Positions 50,603 through 60,619 of a stretch of DNA of 64,000 nt are shown here, one piece after another. The notes below the pieces were generated by a model. The model saw nothing but the letters and a program-made list of their open reading frames with translations, was not told where the DNA came from and ran no database searches. A program made the position numbers and the translations under genes. Source of the stretch: Streptosporangium amethystogenes (lineage in GTDB: Bacteria > Actinomycetota > Actinomycetes > Streptosporangiales > Streptosporangiaceae); assembly GCF_000721075.1 (NCBI RefSeq), contig NZ_JOEQ01000010.1:1-64000 (forward strand), in the 5' to 3' direction. The stretch's first letter is position 1. The number at the start of each line of letters is the position of its first letter.

Positions 50603-52127
50603 GACGGCCGACGTCGTCGTCGTGGGGTCCGGGGGCGCCGCGCTGACGGCAGCCTACACAGCGGCGGCGGGCGGATTACGCACCCTGGTGCTGGAGAAGA
50701 CCGAGTACTTCGGCGGCACCAGCGCCTACTCCGGGGCGGGCCTGTGGCTGCCAGGCAACCACATCCTGTGCCAGGCGGGTGTCGAGGACAGTGTGGAGCG
50801 GGGGCTGGAGTACTTCCGGGCCGTCGTCGGCGACCGCACACCGGCCGCACTGCAGGAGGCGTACGTCTCGACGGCGCCCGAGCTGGTGGAGTTCCTGGAC
50901 CGCGACCCGGTGCTGGAGTTCGAGCACCTGCCGTTCCCGGACTACTTCGCGGCTCCGGGGCGTACTCCCGGCGGCCGGGGGATCCGCCCCAAGCCGCTGT
51001 CGGCGCACCTGCTGGGCGCCAGGCTCGGTCAGGTGCGCCCGCCGATCTCGATCGACCAGTTCGGCGTGCCACAGGACCAGGAGACGCTGACCGGGGGCCA
51101 GGCCCTCATCGGCAGGTTGCTGCTCGCTCTGGACGGCACCGGGAACGCCACGCTGCGGACCGGAATGCGGATGCGTTCGCTGGTGGTCGAAGACGGCCGG
51201 GTCGTCGGCCTGGAGGCCAAGCACGAGGGCCGCACACTGGTGATCCGCGCCGAGCGCGGCGTGATCGTGGCCGCCGGCGGGTTCGAGCGCAACGCGGAGT
51301 TGCGGCGCGAGCTACAGGGCCTGCCCGGCGCGGACTGGTCGTCGGCCGCGCCCGGATCGAACACCGGGGACGCGCTCGCCGCACTCCAGGCGGTGGGCGC
51401 CGCGACGGACCTGACCGACGAGGCGTGGTGGTGCCCGGCCGTGCTGTTCCCCAACGGCCACGCCGCCTTCACCCTCGGTCTGCGCGGAGGCATCTTCGTG
51501 AACGCCGCGGGCGAGCGGTTCGCCAACGAGTCGCTGCCGTACGACCGGATGGGCCACGAGATCCGCGCGGGGCACGCCACCGGGGTGTCACACCTGCCTG
51601 TGTGGTGGATCTTCGACGGGCGCTTCGCCAACGCGCCGGGGATGTCCCAGCCCGCGCCCGATCCCGAGGCGTTCCAGGCGGCCGGCCTGTGGCGCACCGC
51701 CGACACGCTCACCGCTCTCGCCGAGCGGATCGGCGTGCCCGCCGACGTGCTGGGCAAGACCGTCACCCGGTTCAACGGGTTCGCCGCCTCCGGCGTGGAC
51801 ACCGACTTCCACCGGGGCGAAGACCCATACGACCGGTTCTTCGCGTCCGGCGACGGCTCGAACCCCACCCTCGTCCCGATCGAGCGGGCCCCGTTCCACG
51901 CGTTGCAGGTCGTGCTCGGCGACCTCGGCACCAAGGGTGGCGCGCGGATCGGGGAGGACGGGCAGGTGCTCGGCGAGGACGGAAACGCGATCCCCGGCCT
52001 GTACGCCATCGGCAACTCGGCCGCCTCGGTCGCCGGGCATGCCTACCCGGGCCCCGGGGTCCCGCTCGGCTCCGGAATGGTCTTCGGCTACCGCGCCGCC
52101 ACCCGGCTCCGGACGGAGGACCGATGA
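50583..52127 (+). CDS. kstD: 3-ketosteroid dehydrogenase (KstD-type flavoprotein), 514 aa
   Basis: The N-terminal FAD motif is ADVVVVGSGGAALTAAYTAA, followed by GGTSAYSGAGLWLPGN. The C-terminal FAD site is GLYAIGNSAASVAGHAYPGP with LGSGMVFGYRAA. It should introduce the delta-1 (or delta-4) double bond into 3-ketosteroids. GTG 50583 has GGAGGA upstream. Its stop overlaps the ketosteroid-isomerase start. A second KstD-like gene is at 57815, and the two may differ in steroid preference. Confidence 0.85.
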   Translation: MPVQWDETADVVVVGSGGAALTAAYTAAAGGLRTLVLEKTEYFGGTSAYSGAGLWLPGNHILCQAGVEDSVERGLEYFRAVVGDRTPAALQEAYVSTAPELVEFLDRDPVLEFEHLPFPDYFAAPGRTPGGRGIRPKPLSAHLLGARLGQVRPPISIDQFGVPQDQETLTGGQALIGRLLLALDGTGNATLRTGMRMRSLVVEDGRVVGLEAKHEGRTLVIRAERGVIVAAGGFERNAELRRELQGLPGADWSSAAPGSNTGDALAALQAVGAATDLTDEAWWCPAVLFPNGHAAFTLGLRGGIFVNAAGERFANESLPYDRMGHEIRAGHATGVSHLPVWWIFDGRFANAPGMSQPAPDPEAFQAAGLWRTADTLTALAERIGVPADVLGKTVTRFNGFAASGVDTDFHRGEDPYDRFFASGDGSNPTLVPIERAPFHALQVVLGDLGTKGGARIGEDGQVLGEDGNAIPGLYAIGNSAASVAGHAYPGPGVPLGSGMVFGYRAATRLRTEDR

Positions 52128-52495
52128 GCGCCGGGAAGATCAACGATGCCGTCGTCCGTTACCTGGACGCGGTGGCGAACGGAACCGCGGACGACATAGC
52201 GTCCTGCTACGCGGAGGACGGGACGCTGGAGGACCCGGTGGGCAGCGAGCCACGCCGGGGCCGCGCCGCGATCCGTGAGTTCTACTCGGCGCTCGAGGGC
52301 GCGTGCCGGGACACGGAGTTGCTGACCGTCCGCGTCGCCGGCGACAGCGCCGCCTTCTACTTCCGGGTACGGATCGAGCGGGGTGACCGGACCTTCGAGA
52401 TCGAGCCGATCGACGTGATGACCTTCGACGAAGAACAGAGGATCACCAGCATGCGGGCGTTCTGGAGCGGCGATGACATGCGGGAGGCACGGTGA
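52124..52495 (+). CDS. Delta-5-3-ketosteroid isomerase (KSI, SnoaL fold), 123 aa
   Basis: The sequence follows the KSI pattern: VVRYLDAVANGTADDIAS (Tyr near 12), GTLEDPVGSEPRRG (Asp near 38) and IDVMTFDEEQRITSMRAFWS. It moves the double bond of delta-5 to delta-4 3-ketosteroids before KstD/KshA. ATG 52124 overlaps the kstD stop. Length matches KSI (about 125 aa). Confidence 0.85.
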   Translation: MSAGKINDAVVRYLDAVANGTADDIASCYAEDGTLEDPVGSEPRRGRAAIREFYSALEGACRDTELLTVRVAGDSAAFYFRVRIERGDRTFEIEPIDVMTFDEEQRITSMRAFWSGDDMREAR

Positions 52496-52576
52496 ATCCT
52501 CGGTGCGCGGCCGGCCGGGCCGTCGTCTTCCGCCGTCGGGCGGACCGCCCGGCCGCATAGGTCGAACCCGTCCATG

Positions 52577-52609
52577 CCACAGGCCCGGCGCATCGCGCCG
52601 GGCCTGTGG
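52577..52609. terminator. Bidirectional terminator
   Basis: CCACAGGCCCGGCGC pairs perfectly with GCGCCGGGCCTGTGG (15 bp) around ATC, between the convergent KSI and hsaA genes. Confidence 0.85.
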
Positions 52610-52664
52610 CCGTTCCACCCGCCCGTCCTGGTCCCACCGGGATGCCCGGCGGGACCGGTTGGCA

Positions 52665-53900
52665 TCAGACCAGGTTGTCCTCGACGGTCAGGCCGAACTC
52701 GCCCTTGCCGTACATCCCCAGGGCGCGCTCGGCGTCGTTGGCGACGTGCACGCTGCCCGCGTGCGCGTCCCGCCAGGCCCGCTCGATAGGGTTGCCTCGG
52801 CCGAGCGAGTTCCCTCCGGCGGTCTTGAAGAGACTGTCGATCGCCTCTACCGCCCGCTCGGTGGCACGGACCTGGTCCCTGCGGACGCGCAGCCGCAGCT
52901 CCATCGGAATTCGTTCGCCCCGGACGGCGTACTCATACACCTCGCGCACGTTGTGGTCCGTCTGCAGCACCGCCGCGTCGATCTCCGAAGCGGCCCGGGC
53001 CACCGCGACCTGGGCGAACTGGTCCTCGGCGAACCGGCCGCCGCCCAGGCTCAGCCGTACCCGGTCACGCATCGCGGTGACGTAGGCCCGGTAGCAACCG
53101 GCCGCCATGCCGACGACGGGAGCGGTGATCGCGTTGGTGAAGACGGTCGCGAACGGCATCCGATAGAGCGGGCCGGTGTTCACCTTCTGGCCGGGACCGC
53201 GCAGTTGTGCCTGCTCGTAGTTACGCATGGCGCGGTGCTCGGGCACGAACACCCGCTTCACGATGATGTCGTTGCTGGCCGTGCCGCGCAGTCCGATGAC
53301 GTCCCAGACATCCTCGATCACGTAGTCGGCGCGGGGGACGAGGAGGGTCATGAAGTCCACCGGCCTGCCCTGCTTCTCCACCACCAGGCCCCCGACCATT
53401 GCCCACGACGCGTAGTCGCAACCGGAGGAGAAACGCCACCGGCCGGAGAGCTCGTATCCACCCTCGACCGGGGTGAGCCGCCCCACGGGAGCGTACGACG
53501 AGGACACGAGCACGTCCGGGTCCTCCCCCCATACCTCGTCCTGCGCGGCCTCGTCGAACAGGGCGAGTTGCCACGGGTGGACGCCGAGCACGGAGACCAC
53601 CCAGCCTGTGGATCCGCAGACCGCGGAGATCTCCCGGACGACCTCGAAGAACCTCACGGGGTCGCTCTCGGTGCCGCCGTACCTCCTGGGCTGCAACATC
53701 CGGAAGACCCCCGTCTGGATGAGCTCCCGTATCGTCTCCTCGGACACCCGCCGGTTCACATCGGCTGCGCCTGCCCGCTCCCCGATCTTCGGCAACAGCG
53801 CGCGGACCACGTCCAGGACCTCGTCACCCGCGGGAGACACGGAAGAGTCGCGTTCGCCCGGCCCGTGCCGTTCACTCCGGTGCGTCGTACCGAATCTCAT
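52665..53900 (-). CDS. hsaA: 3-HSA 4-hydroxylase, oxygenase component (HsaA), 411 aa
   Basis: It closely follows Hsa[21 protein letters not shown], then [43 protein letters not shown] and a C-terminus with [17 protein letters not shown]. It hydroxylates ring A of 3-HSA using FMNH2 from HsaB. The ATG at 53900 overlaps the hsaF stop. It has about 15 extra N-terminal residues compared with the Mycobacterium protein; an internal GTG near [10 protein letters not shown] could be the true start. Confidence 0.9.
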   Translation of the reverse strand: MRFGTTHRSERHGPGERDSSVSPAGDEVLDVVRALLPKIGERAGAADVNRRVSEETIRELIQTGVFRMLQPRRYGGTESDPVRFFEVVREISAVCGSTGWVVSVLGVHPWQLALFDEAAQDEVWGEDPDVLVSSSYAPVGRLTPVEGGYELSGRWRFSSGCDYASWAMVGGLVVEKQGRPVDFMTLLVPRADYVIEDVWDVIGLRGTASNDIIVKRVFVPEHRAMRNYEQAQLRGPGQKVNTGPLYRMPFATVFTNAITAPVVGMAAGCYRAYVTAMRDRVRLSLGGGRFAEDQFAQVAVARAASEIDAAVLQTDHNVREVYEYAVRGERIPMELRLRVRRDQVRATERAVEAIDSLFKTAGGNSLGRGNPIERAWRDAHAGSVHVANDAERALGMYGKGEFGLTVEDNLV

Positions 53901-54919
53901 CTCCCCGCCGCGAGGGCGACCGCGATCTCGATGAGCTGGTCCTCCTGGCCGCCGACGAGCTTACGGCGCCCGGCCTCGATGAGGATCTCGGCGCCCGACA
54001 CGCCGTACTTCCTCGCCTGGCGGTCGGCGTGCTTCAGAAAGCTGGAGTAGACACCGGCGTACCCCATGGTGAGCGACAGCCGGTCGAGCAGGCACTCGCC
54101 GTCCATGATCGGGCGGACGACGTCCTCGGCGGCATCGATGATCTTCAGGGTGTCGATGCCGGTGCGGATGCCGAGCTTCTCGGCGACCGCGGCGAACCCC
54201 TCGACGGGCGTGTTGCCGGCACCGGCGCCGAACCTTCGCGTCGAGCCGTCGATCTGGAGGGCGCCCGCCCGCACGGCGATGACCGAATTGGCCACGCCGA
54301 GGCCGAGGTTCTCATGGCCGTGGAAGCCGACCTGGGCATCGGGTCCGAGTTCGGCCACGAGCGCGGCGATCCGGTCGCCGGTCTCCTCCATGATCAGCGC
54401 GCCGGCCGAGTCGACCACGTACACGCACTGGCATCCCGCGTCGGCCATGATCCGCCCCTGCCGGGCGAGGGCCTCGGGCGGCTGGCTGTGCGCCATCATC
54501 AGGAACCCGACCGTCTCCAGGCCGAGCTTCCTGGCGAGACCGAAGTGCTGGATGGAGATGTCCGCCTCGGTGCAGTGGGTGGCGATTCGGCAGATGCTCG
54601 CTCCGTTGTCGGCGGACTCGCGGATGTCGTCCTGGAGCCCGAGGCCGGGCAGCATCAGGAACGCGATCTTCGCCCGCTTCGCCGTCGCCACCGCGGCCTT
54701 GATCAGCTCCTGCTCCGGGGTGTGGCTGAAGCCGTAGTTGAACGACGAGCCCCCGAGCCCGTCGCCGTGGGTGACCTCGATCACCGGCACGCCCGCGTCG
54801 TCCAGCGCGGCGACGATGGACCGGACGTGCTGAGGCGTGAACTGGTGCTGCTTGGCGTGCGAGCCGTCGCGCAGCGACGAGTCGGTGATCCGGATGTCGA
54901 GGTCGGAGCTGTAGGACAT
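53897..54919 (-). CDS. hsaF: 4-hydroxy-2-oxohexanoate aldolase (HsaF), 340 aa
   Basis: This is an HMGL-like TIM barrel starting with [18 protein letters not shown] and including [20 protein letters not shown] and [15 protein letters not shown], the metal and substrate residues of the DmpG/BphI/HsaF class. It cleaves the ring-A fragment to pyruvate and propanal. It is encoded directly after hsaG, as expected for the channelling aldolase-dehydrogenase complex. Confidence 0.93.
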   Translation of the reverse strand: MSYSSDLDIRITDSSLRDGSHAKQHQFTPQHVRSIVAALDDAGVPVIEVTHGDGLGGSSFNYGFSHTPEQELIKAAVATAKRAKIAFLMLPGLGLQDDIRESADNGASICRIATHCTEADISIQHFGLARKLGLETVGFLMMAHSQPPEALARQGRIMADAGCQCVYVVDSAGALIMEETGDRIAALVAELGPDAQVGFHGHENLGLGVANSVIAVRAGALQIDGSTRRFGAGAGNTPVEGFAAVAEKLGIRTGIDTLKIIDAAEDVVRPIMDGECLLDRLSLTMGYAGVYSSFLKHADRQARKYGVSGAEILIEAGRRKLVGGQEDQLIEIAVALAAGR

Positions 54920-54937
54920 GGATCGATCTCCCTGTGA

Positions 54938-55840
54938 CTAGGAGCGCTCGGCGAGAATGCGCTGCGCGAAGCCTTCGCCGACCTTGGCGGCGGCGGCGGT
55001 CATGATGTCGAGGTTCCCGGAGTACGGCGGCAGGAAGTCGCCCGCGCCCTCGACCTCGATGAACACGGCGACCCGGGCGAGCCCGCCGCTCGTCGGCGTG
55101 GGGTCGTCGAACTGCGGTTCGGCGCGCAGTCGGTAGCCGGGCACGTACGATGCCACGGTGTCGACCACATCCTTGATCGAGGCCGCGATCGCGTCCTGGT
55201 CGGCGTCGAGCGGGATCGAGCAGAACACCGTGTCCTGCATGAGCATCGGCGGCTCGGCCGGGTTGAGGATGATGATGGCCTTGCCCTTCCGCGCACCACC
55301 GATCATCTCGATGCCCCGCGCGGTGGTGCGGGTGAACTCGTCGATGTTGGCCCGGGTCCCGGGGCCCGCCGACGGAGAGGCCACGCTGGCGACGATCTCC
55401 GCGTAGGCCACCTCGGTCACTCGGGAGACGGCGTACACGATCGGAATCGTCGCCTGCCCGCCACAGGTGATCAGGCTGACGTTGGGCACGTCGAGGTGGG
55501 CCCCGAGGTTGACGGCGGGTACCACCGCCGGCCCGATCGCGGCCGGGGTCAGGTCCACGGCCGGGATGCCGAGCGCCTGATACCTGGGCGCGTTCTCCCG
55601 GTGGACGTACGCCGAGGTCGCCTCGAAGACGATGTCCGGCCGTTCGGCCTGGGCGAGCAGCCACTCGACGCCCTCGGCCGAGGCGATCAGGCCGGCGGAC
55701 TCCGCCCGCTTCAGCCCGGGACTGTCCGAATCAATGCCGATCATCCAGCGCGGCTGGATGAAGTCGGAACGGAGCAGCTTGTACATCAGGTCGGTCCCGA
55801 TGTTGCCCGAGCCGACGATCGCGGCGGTTGCCTTGGTCAC
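54938..55840 (-). CDS. hsaG: Acylating propanal/acetaldehyde dehydrogenase (HsaG), 300 aa
   Basis: The NAD motif is [18 protein letters not shown]. The catalytic Cys is in [19 protein letters not shown]. It converts propanal to propionyl-CoA and forms a complex with HsaF. The length is typical. It is encoded 10 bp after hsaE and 18 bp ahead of hsaF. Confidence 0.93.
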   Translation of the reverse strand: MTKATAAIVGSGNIGTDLMYKLLRSDFIQPRWMIGIDSDSPGLKRAESAGLIASAEGVEWLLAQAERPDIVFEATSAYVHRENAPRYQALGIPAVDLTPAAIGPAVVPAVNLGAHLDVPNVSLITCGGQATIPIVYAVSRVTEVAYAEIVASVASPSAGPGTRANIDEFTRTTARGIEMIGGARKGKAIIILNPAEPPMLMQDTVFCSIPLDADQDAIAASIKDVVDTVASYVPGYRLRAEPQFDDPTPTSGGLARVAVFIEVEGAGDFLPPYSGNLDIMTAAAAKVGEGFAQRILAERS

Positions 55841-55850
55841 TGTGTCACCC

Positions 55851-56651
55851 TCATTCGAATCGAGCGGTCACGGAGCCGAGCCCGGAGAACTCGGCACGGA
55901 AGTTGTCTCCGGGGCGCGCGTCGATCGCCCTGGTGCAGGACCCGGGGAGGATGACGTGCCCGGCCTCGAGCTTCACTCCGAAGGAGGCCACCTTCCTGGC
56001 CAGCCAGGCCACGGCGGTGGTCGGGTTCCCCAGCACCGCGTTGGTGTTGCCCCTGGTGATCTCGGCGTCACCGGCGTAGAGCACGGCCTCGATGTCGGCG
56101 ACGTCCATGCCCGCGGCCGTCAGGTCGGCCGGGCTCATCCGGGCGTCACCCAGGATCACACCGGCCGAGGACGCGTTGTCCGCGATGGTGTCGGCCAGGC
56201 GGATCCGCCAGTCCCTGATGCGGCTGTCGATCAGTTCGATGCTCGGCACGACGTACTCGGTGGCGGCGAGCACGTCCTCCTCGGTGCATCCCTCGCCCGG
56301 AAGGCTCGCCCCGAGTACGTATCCGATCTCCACCTCGATCCGGGGGTGGCAGTACCGGTCAGCCCGGATCGGCGTGTTCCGCGACAGCACCATCGTGTCG
56401 AGCAGATGACCGTAGTCGGGCTCGTCCACACCCATCATCCGCTGCATCACCGGGGAGGAGAGTCCCACCTTGTGTCCGTACACCCGGGCTCCGGCGGCGA
56501 GACGGCGGCGGATGTTGATGAGCTGGATCTCGTAGGCGTCCACCACGCCGATGTCCGGGTATGCGTCGGTCAGCGGTTCGATCGGCACCCGATCCCGCTC
56601 GGCTTCCCACAGCCGTTCGGCCGCGGACTGTCTTCGCGTTCCCTCCAGCAT
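55851..56651 (-). CDS. hsaE: 2-hydroxyhexa-2,4-dienoate hydratase (HsaE), 266 aa
   Basis: This is a 2-keto-4-pentenoate hydratase/FAH-fold protein: [32 protein letters not shown] (metal-binding Glu) and [20 protein letters not shown]. It hydrates the C6 ring-A fragment released by HsaD. It is the first gene of the hsaE-G-F-A string. The 132-bp gap upstream contains only a degenerate version of the operator. Confidence 0.9.
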   Translation of the reverse strand: MLEGTRRQSAAERLWEAERDRVPIEPLTDAYPDIGVVDAYEIQLINIRRRLAAGARVYGHKVGLSSPVMQRMMGVDEPDYGHLLDTMVLSRNTPIRADRYCHPRIEVEIGYVLGASLPGEGCTEEDVLAATEYVVPSIELIDSRIRDWRIRLADTIADNASSAGVILGDARMSPADLTAAGMDVADIEAVLYAGDAEITRGNTNAVLGNPTTAVAWLARKVASFGVKLEAGHVILPGSCTRAIDARPGDNFRAEFSGLGSVTARFE

Positions 56652-56783
56652 TCAGTTCTCCCGAATTCGTGTCCCGCATCGCGCTTGGGCGGTGCGGGCG
56701 GTTGATGGATGGGGGTGGTCAACGGTGACGCGAGGTTTCCGTGACGGTTCCCCTCAGCGAAAGAGTTCTGACGCGGACGAGGT

Positions 56784-57818
56784 TCACTCGTCGTAGGTGA
56801 TCCTGAGACGCTCGCTGAGCGGGGTCGCCTGGCAGGAAAGGATCAGCCCGTCGGCGAGGTCCTGCTCGTCGAGGACCGTGTTGCGCTCCAGCGCGACCTC
56901 GCCCTCCAGCAGCACACAGGCACAGGCGCTGCAGGACCCCTCACGGCACGAGTACGGCGCCTCCACGCCGGCCGCCAGCAGCACGTCGAGGAGCTTGTTG
57001 CCCTTCGGCCAGGTCAGCCTCCTCTTCTCACCGTCCAGCTCGATCTCGACCGTGCTGCCGGGGCCCGAGGAGTCGACCGCGACACCGGGCCCGGCGAAGG
57101 GGTCGGTGGCCAGCGATTCGAAACGCTCGACGTTGATCCGCCGCCTCGGGACACCCAGATCGGCGAGGACCTTCACGGCGAGGTCCATGAACGGGCCGGG
57201 GCCGCAGACGAACGCCTCCCGGTCGGTGTACGGCCGGGTCAGCGCGGCCAGGCCGGCCACGCTGGGCAGGCCCTGCACCGACTCCAGCCAGTGGACGACG
57301 GTCAGCCGCTCACCGTACTCGGCGGTCAGCGCGACCAGTTCGTCGCGGAAGATCACCGAGTTCTCGTCGCGGTTGGCGTACAGGAGGGAGACGGCGCCGG
57401 CGCCTCCGCGCAGGCACGATTTGAGGATCGACATGACCGGTGTGATGCCGCTGCCGCCGGCGAGCAACAGCAGGTCCTCGTCGAGCGAGGCGGGGACGAA
57501 CGTGCCCGCCGGCCGCAGCACCTCCAGCACGTCCCCTTCGGTGACGTGATCGCAGATCCAGTTCGACCCGTAGCCGCCCCGGGTGCGCTTCACCGTCACC
57601 TTGAGCTTCTCGTCGCACACCGGTGAGCTGCTCAGGGAGTAGCAGCGCGCCGCGCCCTCCGGGCGGGTGGTGGGCACCCGGATGGTGAGGAACTGGCCTG
57701 GCCGGTAGCCGAACCGGGTGTGGTCTCCATCGGCGGGCTCCAGCACCAGCGAGTGCGCGTCGGAGGTCTCCCGGATGACCTCGACGACCCGCGCCTTCAG
57801 CGGTCCCGGCTGGGTCAT
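56784..57818 (-). CDS. kshB: 3-ketosteroid 9-alpha-hydroxylase reductase (KshB), 344 aa
   Basis: It has the FAD domain (CYSLSSSPVCDEKLKVTVKR), the NAD domain (LLLAGGSGITPVMSILKSCL, then VCGPGPFMD) and a C-terminal plant-type 2Fe-2S domain with YSCREGSCSACACVLLEGE and ILSCQAT. It passes NADH electrons to KshA. ATG 57818 overlaps the kstD stop. A second MGS start three codons upstream is less likely. Confidence 0.92.
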   Translation of the reverse strand: MTQPGPLKARVVEVIRETSDAHSLVLEPADGDHTRFGYRPGQFLTIRVPTTRPEGAARCYSLSSSPVCDEKLKVTVKRTRGGYGSNWICDHVTEGDVLEVLRPAGTFVPASLDEDLLLLAGGSGITPVMSILKSCLRGGAGAVSLLYANRDENSVIFRDELVALTAEYGERLTVVHWLESVQGLPSVAGLAALTRPYTDREAFVCGPGPFMDLAVKVLADLGVPRRRINVERFESLATDPFAGPGVAVDSSGPGSTVEIELDGEKRRLTWPKGNKLLDVLLAAGVEAPYSCREGSCSACACVLLEGEVALERNTVLDEQDLADGLILSCQATPLSERLRITYDE

Positions 57819-59503
57819 GCTCCCCACTCCTCCCTGGTCACGGAAACAGCCGGCTGGAGTCGCCCCGCCGCGTGCCGGGCGGCGATGTACCCGAAGACGA
57901 TCGAGGGGCCGATGGTGGCGCCGGGACCCGCGTACTCGTTGCCCATGACCGATGCGGAGGTGTTCCCGGTGGCGTACAGCCCTTCGATCACCGAGTCGTC
58001 GGGGCGCAGCACCCGGCTGTGCTCGTCGCAGACCAGCCCGCCCTTGGTGCCGAGGTCGCCGGCCTCGACGCGGAAGGCGTAGTACGGCGCCTTGTCGATC
58101 ACGTCGAGGTTCGGATTCCTCAGCGTGGGATCACCGTAGTAACGGTCGTAGGCACTGTCGCCCCGGCCGAAGTCCTCGTCCTTGCCGGCCCTGGCGAACC
58201 GGTTGAAGCGCTCGACGGTCTCGGTCAGCGCGTCGGCGGGCATGCCGACCTTCACCGCCAGCTCGGCGAGCGTGTCGGCGCGGAACGCCACGCCCTGCTC
58301 GTAGAACGCCTCCGGTATCGGCATCCCGGGAAGGATCTGCGCGAACGGGTACCGTGCCCGGGCCTTGGCGTCCATCACGAACCACACGGGCACGTGCCCG
58401 CCGGCCAGCTGGTCGTGCACGAAGTTGACGTACGGGGCGGACTCGTTGGTGAACCGCCGCCCCTGCTGCGACACGATGACCGACGGCGGGATGCACCGCT
58501 CGGACACCAGCGGGATGGTCGCCCCCGCCGGGTGCCGTACGGCCGGCATCCACCAGGCGTCGTCCATCAGGTCGAGGGCCGCACCGAGCCGCTCTCCCGC
58601 CAGGATGCCGTCGCCGGTGTTCTCCGTGGCGCCCATGCCGAAGTCGGTTCGGCCGCCACCGGGCAGGTACTTGTCGCGCATTTCCTGGTTGTGGTCGAAA
58701 CCACCGGTCGCCAGCAGCACCCCGTACCTGCCGCGGATCCGGACGGTCTTCCCGTCGCGCCGAGCGACGATGCCGGTGACGGCGCCGCTTTCGTCGGTGA
58801 CGAGTTCGGTCATCGGCGTCCGCAGCCACAACGGGATCCGCGCGTCCTTCAGCGCCATCCGCAGCCGGGCGACGAGCGCGCGCCCGCCGGTGGACATGTG
58901 GCGGCGGCGGAACAGGTTCGACGAGACCCGCCAGGCGGCGACGATCGACGCCCGGCGACCGCTCCAGGTGCGCTTGACCATGGCCAGGTCGTGGTAGTCC
59001 TTGCTGGTGACCCACAGGCCCAGCGGGCCCTTCATGCCGTTGGGGCGCTGGTACTTCTCGTCCTCGCCGAGCTTTCGGGTGTCGAACGGGATCGGCTCGA
59101 TCGACCGGCCCAGCGGCCTGCCGCCTTCGAACTCGGGGTGGTAGTCGGCGTAACCCCTGGTCCAGAAGAACCGGATCCACCTGCTCCTGCCGAGCAGTTC
59201 CATCGCGGCCGGGCCGTTGTCCACGAACGCGTCGAGCCGGGCCGCGGGGACCCTGCGCTCGGTCAGCAGATCAAGGTAGCGGCGGATGGACTCGCGGCTG
59301 TCGTCGTGCCCCTCGGCCCGCAGGGTGGGATTGTTGGGGATCCAGATGCCGCCACCGGAAATCCCGGTGCTGCCGCCGAACGCCGCGCCCTTCTCGACCA
59401 CCACCGCGGACAGGCCGCTGTCGTGCGCGGTCAGCGCCGCCGTCATGCCACCGCCGCCGCTGCCCACGATGACCAGGTCGAACTCGTGGTCCCACCCACT
59501 CAC
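57815..59503 (-). CDS. kstD: 3-ketosteroid delta-1-dehydrogenase (KstD), second copy, 562 aa
   Basis: The N-terminal FDLVIVGSGGGGMTAALTAH and GGSTGISGGGIWIPNN, and the C-terminal GLYATGNTSASVMGNEYAGP with IGPSIVFGYIAARHAA, are characteristic. Conserved Tyr residues of KstD lie in YADYHPEF and PYYAFRVEAGDLGTKGG. GTG 59503 overlaps the hsaD stop. At 562 aa it matches the length of classical actinobacterial KstD better than the 514-aa copy. Confidence 0.9.
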   Translation of the reverse strand: MSGWDHEFDLVIVGSGGGGMTAALTAHDSGLSAVVVEKGAAFGGSTGISGGGIWIPNNPTLRAEGHDDSRESIRRYLDLLTERRVPAARLDAFVDNGPAAMELLGRSRWIRFFWTRGYADYHPEFEGGRPLGRSIEPIPFDTRKLGEDEKYQRPNGMKGPLGLWVTSKDYHDLAMVKRTWSGRRASIVAAWRVSSNLFRRRHMSTGGRALVARLRMALKDARIPLWLRTPMTELVTDESGAVTGIVARRDGKTVRIRGRYGVLLATGGFDHNQEMRDKYLPGGGRTDFGMGATENTGDGILAGERLGAALDLMDDAWWMPAVRHPAGATIPLVSERCIPPSVIVSQQGRRFTNESAPYVNFVHDQLAGGHVPVWFVMDAKARARYPFAQILPGMPIPEAFYEQGVAFRADTLAELAVKVGMPADALTETVERFNRFARAGKDEDFGRGDSAYDRYYGDPTLRNPNLDVIDKAPYYAFRVEAGDLGTKGGLVCDEHSRVLRPDDSVIEGLYATGNTSASVMGNEYAGPGATIGPSIVFGYIAARHAAGRLQPAVSVTREEWGA

Positions 59504-60369
59504 CGCTCATCCTTCCTACTGAGGAAGGCCAGCACGACGCTCTCCCAGGCGGCTTTCTGCTCGATCATCACCCAGTGACCGCAGTCGGAGAAGATGTGCA
59601 CCTCGACGTCGGGGATGGTCCGCATCGGCAGGATCGCCATGTCGACCGGGCTGACCCGGTCGTCGCGGCCCCAGGTGATCAGCGTCTTGGCCTTGATCTT
59701 GTGCAGCATCGCCCAGTACGGCGGGGTGTCCGAGGCCGCGGCGGCCGCGGCGCCGGCGGCGAACGCCGCCTTGCCGTACATCTGGCGGGCCCCTGCCAGG
59801 GTGGCCGGTTCGGTGGCCAGCGCCCAGCGCTCCTCGATCAGCTCCTCGGTGACCAGGGAGCGGTCGTAGACCATGGAGTCCAGCCACTGGATGAGCCGTT
59901 CCCTGGTGGGCTCCTCGGTGAAGTCCATGAGCAGCCTGATGCCCTCACCGGGGCCCGGGCTGAACAGGTTCTTGCCGATGCCGCCGATGGTGACCAGCCG
60001 GCGCACCCGGTCGGGGTAGGCCATCGCCACCTGGGCGCCGATGGCTCCACCCATGGAGTTCCCGATCACGTCGGCCTGCTGGAGCCCGAGCCCGTCGAGG
60101 AAGCGGGTCACCGCCGTCCGCCCTCCCACCATGGGATGTTCGCCGGTGGGGTCGCTCACCCCGAAACCGGGGAACTCCAGGATCAGGCAGCGGAAGTGCT
60201 CCGCCAGGACCGCGAGGTTGCCGCGGAAGTTCCGCCATCCGGTGACCCCGGGCCCCGAGCCGTGCAGAAGCAGCAGCGGCGGGCCCTCGCCGGCTTCGTG
60301 GTAGCGCAGTACACCCTGGTCGGTCGCAAGTTCCCGCGCCGTCGACTCATAGGTCAGCTCGGTAAGCAT
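59500..60369 (-). CDS. hsaD: 4,9-DSHA C-C hydrolase (HsaD), 289 aa
   Basis: This is an alpha/beta-hydrolase of the meta-cleavage-product class: LLLLHGSGPGVTGWRNFRGN, nucleophile S105 (VIGNSMGGAIG), Asp near 237 (WGRDDRVSP) and His265 (DCGHWVMIE). It splits the HsaC product to a ring-C/D acid and the C6 dienoate used by HsaE. It is the first gene of the hsaD-kstD-kshB run, preceded by site 7 and TACCTT. Confidence 0.93.
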   Translation of the reverse strand: MLTELTYESTARELATDQGVLRYHEAGEGPPLLLLHGSGPGVTGWRNFRGNLAVLAEHFRCLILEFPGFGVSDPTGEHPMVGGRTAVTRFLDGLGLQQADVIGNSMGGAIGAQVAMAYPDRVRRLVTIGGIGKNLFSPGPGEGIRLLMDFTEEPTRERLIQWLDSMVYDRSLVTEELIEERWALATEPATLAGARQMYGKAAFAAGAAAAAASDTPPYWAMLHKIKAKTLITWGRDDRVSPVDMAILPMRTIPDVEVHIFSDCGHWVMIEQKAAWESVVLAFLSRKDER

Positions 60370-60443
60370 TCATCCGTCCCGTTCATCGCGGAGTATCGGC
60401 TTCGGGGAAGGTAGCCCGCGAGGGCCGGCGAGCGGGTCGTTCC

Positions 60444-60458
60444 TCCCGATGAGTGAGA
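60444..60458. promoter_or_regulatory. Steroid-cluster palindrome, site 7 (hsaD)
   Basis: TCCCGATGAGTGAGA. Toward hsaD, TACCTT (60413-60408) begins 31 nt from the edge; the start codon is 75 bp away. Confidence 0.7.
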
Positions 60459-60513
60459 CCCGGCCCACCTCCGCCCGGGATCGGCCGGGACACCGGGCCG
60501 CGCCCCGTACCCC

Positions 60514-60528
60514 TTCCGCTCAGCGGGA
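60514..60528. promoter_or_regulatory. Steroid-cluster palindrome, site 8 (hsaB)
   Basis: TTCCGCTCAGCGGGA. Toward hsaB, TAACTT (60560-60565) begins 32 nt from the edge; the start codon is 92 bp away. Confidence 0.7.
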
Positions 60529-60619
60529 TCCGGCCCCGGTGAAGCCCGCCGGAGGTCCGTAACTTCGTTGCCCGAAGCCGCCGACGGGGCGGCGCCCGAC
60601 GTTACCCGAGGTGAACCGC

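Noticed and set aside
56748..56762. TTCCCCTCAGCGAAA upstream of hsaE, resembling the cluster palindrome
   Set aside because: It has four mismatches in the arms and no -10-like hexamer at the fixed spacing, so it is not counted as a site.
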